From contig NW_020194620.1 of NCBI RefSeq assembly GCF_002865645.1, forward strand, positions 1,061,353 through 1,125,352: a stretch of DNA of 64,000 nucleotides, read 5' to 3'. Positions 57,656 through 64,000 of this stretch are shown here, in pieces. The DNA comes from Hyaloscypha bicolor E. Lineage: Eukaryota > Ascomycota > Leotiomycetes > Helotiales > Hyaloscyphaceae. Every line of letters begins with the position of its first letter. Position 1 is the stretch's first letter. Position numbers and translations under genes: made by a program. Below the pieces are notes generated by a model that saw only the letters and a program-made list of their open reading frames with translations, did no database searches and was not told the origin of the DNA.

Positions 57656-60600
57656 ACGGCGTTTACGGGATCATATCATGGGTTCGCTTGTTTCTCTCAG
57701 GATTCCAAACCTTCACGGCTTGTGTAAATCACTTTTCACATGACGGGTCATGGTATTTTTGGAAGATAGGGATGGGTTTATGTGATCATTGTGCGACTTG
57801 CGAGCAGATAGAACTTGCCTTGTTTTGTTTTGGTTTGTTTTGTTTCTTAGAGTTGTCTCGACTAGATGCGTAGAAGCTCTGGTTGATAGACACAGATGAA
57901 GAATTGAATTGTTTTAATTTTGGAAAGTGATATTTCAAGTGAGATTTTTGTATCAGCTGGTTCTCTCATGGCCAGGGCAGAGTGGAACAGTTGCCATCTC
58001 GAGACTTGGTCTGGGGGTCTCGGAAAGCCCACATCGTAGGGCGCGAAGGACTTCAGATGAAAGTTATGTTGGAGGCTGGGGTATTGCATTCATCATTCTG
58101 AAAGTTGTTCAGATACTTGAAGAGCTAGTTGAAGGGTGCCTGGCCCTCTCGCGAGTAGTCAGATATTTACAGCCGCAGTGAGAGTGTCTCGAGACCCCTC
58201 ATACATTGGCTCGCACTCGTCTCTAGATGGCCTTGAGCTCCTTTCGTCCCCAAACGTCACATAATATCCTGACTGGAATTAAATGAGCCCCAATTCTTCA
58301 GACAAAGACTACACCCTACAACATAAAAAGGTCTTTAATTCACCTGAAGACTAGAACTCGATATTCTGCATTCATTAATCTAAATGTACCAGAGAGACTT
58401 CGTACATGGAGGGCGATGTGCAACTAGACTCCTAAGCAGAAGATTCGGCTTCAGCTTTGAAACCGAGTTCTCATCTGTAAGACATTAGACTTCGTTACTG
58501 ATCTGGAAGTGCATGAAAAGCCTTGCGATGTTGAATATATCGCCTCCCAAGTTTTTGAGCCTCCTTTTCCAGCATCGATTGCAATCGGATATTTGTAACC
58601 TTTTCGTCGTGAACCTCTCACGTTTCCACAGCAGGGGGTTGTCGTAGATTACCTCTGCAGTTCAGGCAGTCCGCCCCGTCATGGCCTTCTTTCCAAAATA
58701 CTTCGGAGGACGAGAAGGATAGGGCACTAACCTAAAAACGATCAAGCTACTGGTAGCATTAAGTACTTGTTTCTAGCTTCAAAAGAGAACATTTGAAAGT
58801 AATCAAATGATGTTGGAGGACAGTTTGGAAGCCGCAGGTATTTGCAACGACTCCAGCGTTTCCTAAAAAGTAAACCCTCACCTCAGCAACGGCTCTGAGA
58901 CTGCAATAGTATCATACCCAACGCTAATATAAATCCCTCACCCCCGCGCCAAGAGCTCGATATCGCTCCATGGATGTCCCCTTCAGATGATTATCCAGAG
59001 ACCCAAGGTTCAAGACGGCAAGGCGGTGCAAATGCCGGCGGTGACACGACTTCGATCTCGCATCCGCGTTCTTCGACGCTTCTAGCTACTGTAGTCTCTT
59101 GGAAGGCGTACCTCAGACGCTAGAACGACCGTGAAAATTGTAGTGCTTCTTGGAAAGAAAGTTTGGGCAGGATAGTTTACAGTAGCTGTTGGCTTGGAAA
59201 TACCTCATAGATCAGATGAAAAGACTGGTCGGAATTCGGAAGGCCAAAGTGGATGGTTCCTGCTAGCGCTGTCTCGAGAGTGACTTGTGTATGGCTTGAT
59301 TCTTTTTGGGCCCTTCGAAAATTGAATCGAGGGAGTCTTCTTGGTTGGGGTTTTTCGACGCTGACGCGTCTGTCTTTCTTAGTTTTGGACGAGAGCTGGT
59401 GACGCCCTCGGAGGTAAGGTGTAGTCCATGAAATGAGGTCCATGTTGTCCCGAGACTCAAATCTCATGATTTGGTGAGTACGAGAACGATGTCGATATCG
59501 CCAAGGGATTGGCAAGGAGGGGATGGCTCCGCTTTTGACCTACGGAGCTTATCGTGGAAGACATTGAGGCTTCTTGAGTGTCACGGATGGCATGAGATGT
59601 CGAATCCTCACTGAATTCATGTCGCTGCTTCTTCAGAAGGCCCGAAGCTTTACTTGGCAGGTTGTAAATGCCGGTCAGACTACAACCTTCAGACCAGTGG
59701 ACGAGGCTATTGATGTTTTGGCGAACGTATCTCTGCCCAGCCTTGCTGTCTCGGCCGTCGGCTGATCTGTAGATCCAATGAATGAATGGGATCAAGATGT
59801 GCACAGGCTAACGTCCTTGGCGGAAACCCACAAGATGACCTGAGGCTGAGAAGATGCGTTGTCTTCAATAATCATAGGGTCGGGTTCATTTGCGAACAGA
59901 CCGTAAAGGTTTCACGTTTCAGAGGGGCATTTTCTTTGAGTTTCTCAAGGCCGAAAGGATGGCTGATTCGAGCTTTGATCCCCATCACGTCTTCTTAGGG
60001 CAGGGTCATCGCACCTCACTCTTGGCCATTCCATGCCAAGTGGCCGACATGGACAAATCTACGATCCCAATCTCAACGCGTTCACAAACGTCTTGATATC
60101 TATGGTCAATCACGCCGCTTTTGTGGAGAACGTGGTTTCTTTTTCCTCGATTCTTTAAGTGGCTATGAGCTAGGGAGGATGTAGCAATGATTGCAGGCCA
60201 GATTGGGCAATAAGCTGTCGAGCTCGCTCTCGTGATGTGGTGGCTTGGCTTCTGCTCAGCGACGTTGCAGAGGGACAGCTCAGGTCACACATCCGCGGAT
60301 ACGAAAGTACGGGAGTGACGGAAGCTCTCATCGTCTCCTGCCAAGCTCCGTTTGCAGGATGACGGACGTTGTTGACTGGGGGCAGTTTGGATTAGATCAC
60401 CATATGTTGTCCTGTCGATTCCTTGATTCCTTGATTCCTTGCACGGCCCGGGTGCGTTCGAAAACCAGCCCGTCGCTGTTTTTAAGTTATCGGCGGCCCA
60501 CAGAATCTGCCACTCTCAACGACGGAGTCAAAGCAGCGTGAGGGGACTGCCGAGAAGCTAGGTGGGGGGGGGCAAATCAGCGGCCTTCCCGTCGTCGAGC

Positions 60601-61761
60601 AGCAAGTGAAGCTACTTGCCCCAAGCGGCCAAGTGCCGTGAGGAGAGGAGGTCATCGAGGATCAGAGAGCGTCGCGACCCATGCCAAGGACTGGGAATTG
60701 GCCAATGATCGCCGCCACTCTTGCGGGCGTGATGAGTCAGGTCAAGCTGTGATTGGAAGCCAGGGTTATTTAAGAAAATATTGCGCCAAATGACAATGCT
60801 CTCTGCAACGCTTCAAATGTATCTGCTCTTTAGCTACAAACTTGGTTCATATTTGAAATGAACAATCGTAAATTACAACCTATAAAACACCCCGTTCATG
60901 AGCCAAGACTGCGGTATAAAAATTTCGATCGTAACGACCAGGATCAGCTATCGGAGATGGGGATCATGGCGACATACTCTGAGGCTGGCAATTTTCTGCG
61001 GGATATCTTGGGTACCCTATCCTTGTGTGGGGACTGCGCGTGGCCCGTGGCCGTTCACAACGAGGTACCGTACAGGGCATGGGATGAATTGAAGAGACCA
61101 CCCATGGGGTTGTTGAGGATATGCAGCTCCTTCTATATCACACTCGTGACACATCAAATGCGCTGCTGGAACAGAGCTGGAAGAATCTCTGCGCTCTCGG
61201 ACCGGGGTCGGAGCTGCAGCAGCTAGAGCTCCCCCGTTTGCTGAAAGTGTGTGCCTTGTAAAACTACAGGGCCAGAGAAGCCAAGCCCTACGTACCTGGG
61301 TGCAAATATCTTGCATGTCCTGAGGTCCTCCTAGCCCTGCCCTGCAGCACATCCACGGCCTGCGCTGGATGCGTTCCGCCCAGACGCTCCTGCGGTTCAC
61401 TTGGTGCAGGCTGACCCCCAAAAAAGCTGGAGAGGGCCCTGTTGTCGAATGATAAGCGAGGAAACCGATAGCTCGTGGCACATGCGCTGCCTCGCTCCTC
61501 AAATACCCTCCTTGAGTTCCCTCCCAAGCTTAAGACTTCCTCTACACTCCTCTTCGACCTTCACCACCTTCGACGATCCTGCTCTCCTCCCTCGTCGCGG
61601 TCTTCTCTCCGCTCTTTATCCTCAATCGCATCCATCGCGATTAATTGTATTACCTCTAGCCCTTTCCCCGCAATCGTTTGTTACCACCCCCGCGCTGCGG
61701 ACTGTAACCCACCTATTCATTTCTCGGAGCAGGAAGCAGAGCTTCTCTCCACCGCGCAGCC
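57656..61761. other. Intergenic, 4.1 kb, upstream of PMA1
   Basis: Longest gene-poor stretch in the window. Two overlapping minus-strand frames (59177-59515 and 59457-59804) and an ATG frame at 60858-61226 are open but show no recognisable domain. A small tandem repeat lies at 60417-60441. From about 61500 to the start codon the sequence is strongly C/T-rich, typical of the leader of a very highly expressed fungal gene. Most of this is likely the long promoter of the H+-ATPase, but I cannot exclude an unrecognised gene. Confidence 0.4.
60417..60441. repeat. Three copies of GATTCCTT
   Basis: Perfect 8-base tandem triplet in the region upstream of PMA1. Small and probably of no importance. Confidence 0.6.
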
Positions 61762-64000
61762 ATGGCGGAACCGGGTGCGACAGGCACGCACTCAGATCCA
61801 TCCGATAATCCCAATCACCTCAATACCAAGATCGAGTCGGGCAACTTCGACGAGAAGCACGATGCCGCGCCGCCTGCCACGAAACCCGTTGAGGAAGACG
61901 AGGAAGACGAGGACATGGACGCTCTGATCGACGAGCTCGAGTCCCAAGATGGCCATGCCGAGGACGACGAGAACGAGGAGGAGGCCACTCCAGGCGGTGG
62001 ACGCGTCGTTCCAGAGGACCAACTCCAGACCGATACTCGCATTGGTCTTACAGAAGCCGAAGTACACGCCCGTCGCAAGAAGTACGGTCTGAATCAGATG
62101 AAGGAAGAGAAGGAGAATCTGTTTCTCAAGTTCTTGGGATACTTCATTGGCCCCATTCAATTCGTCATGGAGGTATGTACTCGAGTTCTCTTTTCGCCCC
62201 TCTTCAACTTCCTGCTCCCTGGAGCTCTGCCCGCTGTGCCCGCTGTGCCCGCATGTATTCTCCCTCCACCAAGAGGCCCGCTTGGGTGCGGCTGGGGTGC
62301 CTCAATTGCGAGGCGAAAAGACGTGAAACAATCCTCCGAGTGCTCCGTGCTAATAAAAACGTTTGTGATAGGCTGCCGCTGTTCTTGCTGCAGGTCTCGA
62401 AGATTGGGTCGATTTCGGCGTCATTTGCGCGCTGCTATTGCTGAATGCCGCGGTCGGTTTCATCCAAGAATTCCAAGCTGGTTCCATTGTGGACGAGCTG
62501 AAGAAGACCCTTGCCCTGAAAGCTGTTGTGCTCCGTGACGGACGACTCTTTGAGGTCGAAGCTCCTGAAGTTGTTCCTGGTGATATTCTGCAAATCGAAG
62601 AAGTAAGCTCAATGGCCCAAAATCGCGAATGAAATGGCACTAACAGAATTGTGCGTAGGGTACTATCATTCCCGCAGATGGCCGCATTGTTACCGATGAT
62701 GCTTTCCTCCAAGTCGATCAATCTGCCATTACTGGCGAGTCCCTCGCAGTCGACAAACACAAGGGTGATCAGTGTTATGCCTCTTCTGGTGTCAAGCGTG
62801 GTGAGGCCTTCATGGTCATCACAGCCACCGGTGACAACACTTTCGTCGGTCGTGCCGCTGCTCTTGTGAACCAAGCTTCCGGTGGAACTGGTCATTTCAC
62901 GGAGGTCTTGAACGGCATCGGAACGGTTCTTTTGATCTTGGTCATTTTCACCAACCTGATTGTCTGGATTTCGTCCTTCTACCGATCTAACCCAATTGTC
63001 CAAATTCTCGAGTACACCTTGGCCATCACCATTATTGGTGTCCCCGTCGGTCTCCCCGCCGTCGTCACCACCACCATGGCTGTCGGTGCTGCTTATCTCG
63101 CCAAGAAGAAGGCTATCGTCCAGAAGCTATCTGCCATTGAGTCCCTGGCTGGTGTCGAAATTCTCTGCTCTGACAAGACTGGTACTTTGACCAAGAACAA
63201 GCTCTCTCTCGCCGAGCCCTTCACCGTCCCAGGTGTTGAGCCTGATGATCTTATGTTGACTGCCTGTCTCGCTGCCTCCCGCAAGAAGAAGGGTATCGAC
63301 GCTATTGACAAGGCTTTCTTGAAGGCACTCCGATTTTACCCTCGCGCAAAGTCGGTCCTCTCTAAGTACAAGGTTATCGAATTCCACCCCTTTGATCCCG
63401 TCTCCAAGAAGGTCCAGGCAGTTGTCGAGTCACCGCAGGGTGAGCGTATCATCTGTGTGAAGGGAGCACCACTTTTCGTTTTGAAGACTGTCGAGGAAGA
63501 CCACCCCATTCCTGAAGAGATCGACCAAGCCTACAAGAACAAGGTCGCCGAATTCGCTACTCGTGGGTTCCGTTCTCTTGGTGTTGCGCGCAAGCGTGGT
63601 GAAGGCCAGTGGGAGATTCTTGGTATTATGCCTTGCTCTGACCCTCCTCGTCATGACACTGCCCGCACTATCAACGAAGCCAAGACTCTCGGTCTTTCAA
63701 TCAAGATGTTGACAGGTGATGCTGTCGGTATTGCTCGTGAAACTTCCCGCCAACTCGGTCTCGGTACCAACGTCTACAATGCTGAGCGTCTTGGTCTCGG
63801 TGGTGGCGGAGATATGCCAGGCTCAGAGGTGTATGATTTCGTCGAAGCTGCTGATGGATTCGCCGAGGTTTTCCCCCAGCATAAGTACAACGTCGTCGAG
63901 ATTCTGCAACAGCGTGGTTACCTGGTCGCCATGACCGGTGACGGTGTCAATGATGCTCCTTCTCTCAAGAAGGCTGATACTGGTATTGCCGTCGAGGGTG
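61762..64000 (+). CDS. PMA1: Plasma-membrane H+-ATPase, 5' part (cut by window end)
   Basis: P3A-type proton pump that sets the membrane potential and cytosolic pH. Exons 61762-62172, 62372-62602 and 62659 onward; the first 661 residues are present and the frame is open to base 64000. The N-terminus is acidic ([20 protein letters not shown]). Motifs in order: GPIQFVME then [12 protein letters not shown] across the first intron, [21 protein letters not shown] (from Thr239), [20 protein letters not shown], the phosphorylated Asp386 in [42 protein letters not shown] and [17 protein letters not shown]. Missing are the last membrane helices and the autoinhibitory C-terminus. The 199-base first intron is the longest in this gene. 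Orthology to fungal Pma1 is clear. Confidence 0.96.

Noticed and set aside
60858..61226. 122-codon ATG frame upstream of PMA1
   Set aside because: No recognisable motif, no splice-linked partner and adjacent to a promoter; not reported as a gene.

Overview
This window is nuclear DNA of a filamentous ascomycete (Pezizomycotina), most likely a Leotiomycete-type fungus. The evidence is short GT-AG introns (about 45-200 nt) in most genes, fungal-only families (Mga2/Spt23-type factor, Yhm2 carrier, Nha1-type antiporter, Seb1/Nrd1, Abp1, a CYSTM protein, a NOD-like STAND receptor) and mono-genic transcription units on both strands. The class-level placement is an inference from general protein character, not from a database search. 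I saw no convincing tRNA, rRNA, CRISPR, intact transposon or secondary-metabolite cluster.

Layout. 0.3-2.0 kb: secreted acid phosphatase. 2.5-4.8 kb: a damaged or hard-to-model membrane/wall glycoprotein gene and a small orphan gene. 5.4-9.0 kb: a complete fungal NOD-like receptor (alpha/beta-hydrolase, NB-ARC, TPR). 9.5-12.6 kb: monothiol glutaredoxin of the Grx3/4 type, then a short four-exon CYSTM gene. 14.4-19.7 kb: a large zinc-finger-like protein of unknown role and an F-box protein, both on the minus strand. 20.4-23.0 kb: actin-binding Abp1. 25.0-25.7 kb: orphan basic protein locus. 26.5-28.8 kb: 6-phosphofructo-2-kinase/fructose-2,6-bisphosphatase. 30.2-31.2 kb: RNase H1. 32.0-34.0 kb: Na+/H+ antiporter. 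36.3-40.7 kb: Mga2/Spt23-like ER-tethered transcription factor. 41.4-43.4 kb: DCAF4-like WD protein, divergent from a small ABM-domain gene (43.5-44.0 kb). 44.7-48.5 kb: large WD40 protein with SUMO-interaction-like motifs. 50.6-53.2 kb: Seb1/Nrd1-like transcription-termination factor. 53.9-57.7 kb: mitochondrial citrate synthase followed directly by the Yhm2-type citrate/oxoglutarate carrier. 61.8-64.0 kb: plasma-membrane H+-ATPase (PMA1), cut by the window end.

How genes relate. Most genes are independent housekeeping units. The clearest functional pair is citrate synthase plus the mitochondrial citrate carrier, same strand and 0.9 kb apart. PMA1 makes the proton gradient and the Nha1-type antiporter 28 kb away uses such a gradient, but that distance is not a cluster. 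The NOD-like receptor is the most accessory-looking and biologically most interesting gene. All exon models were built by hand from reading frame, splice consensus and remembered family features; exon ends are given so they can be checked.
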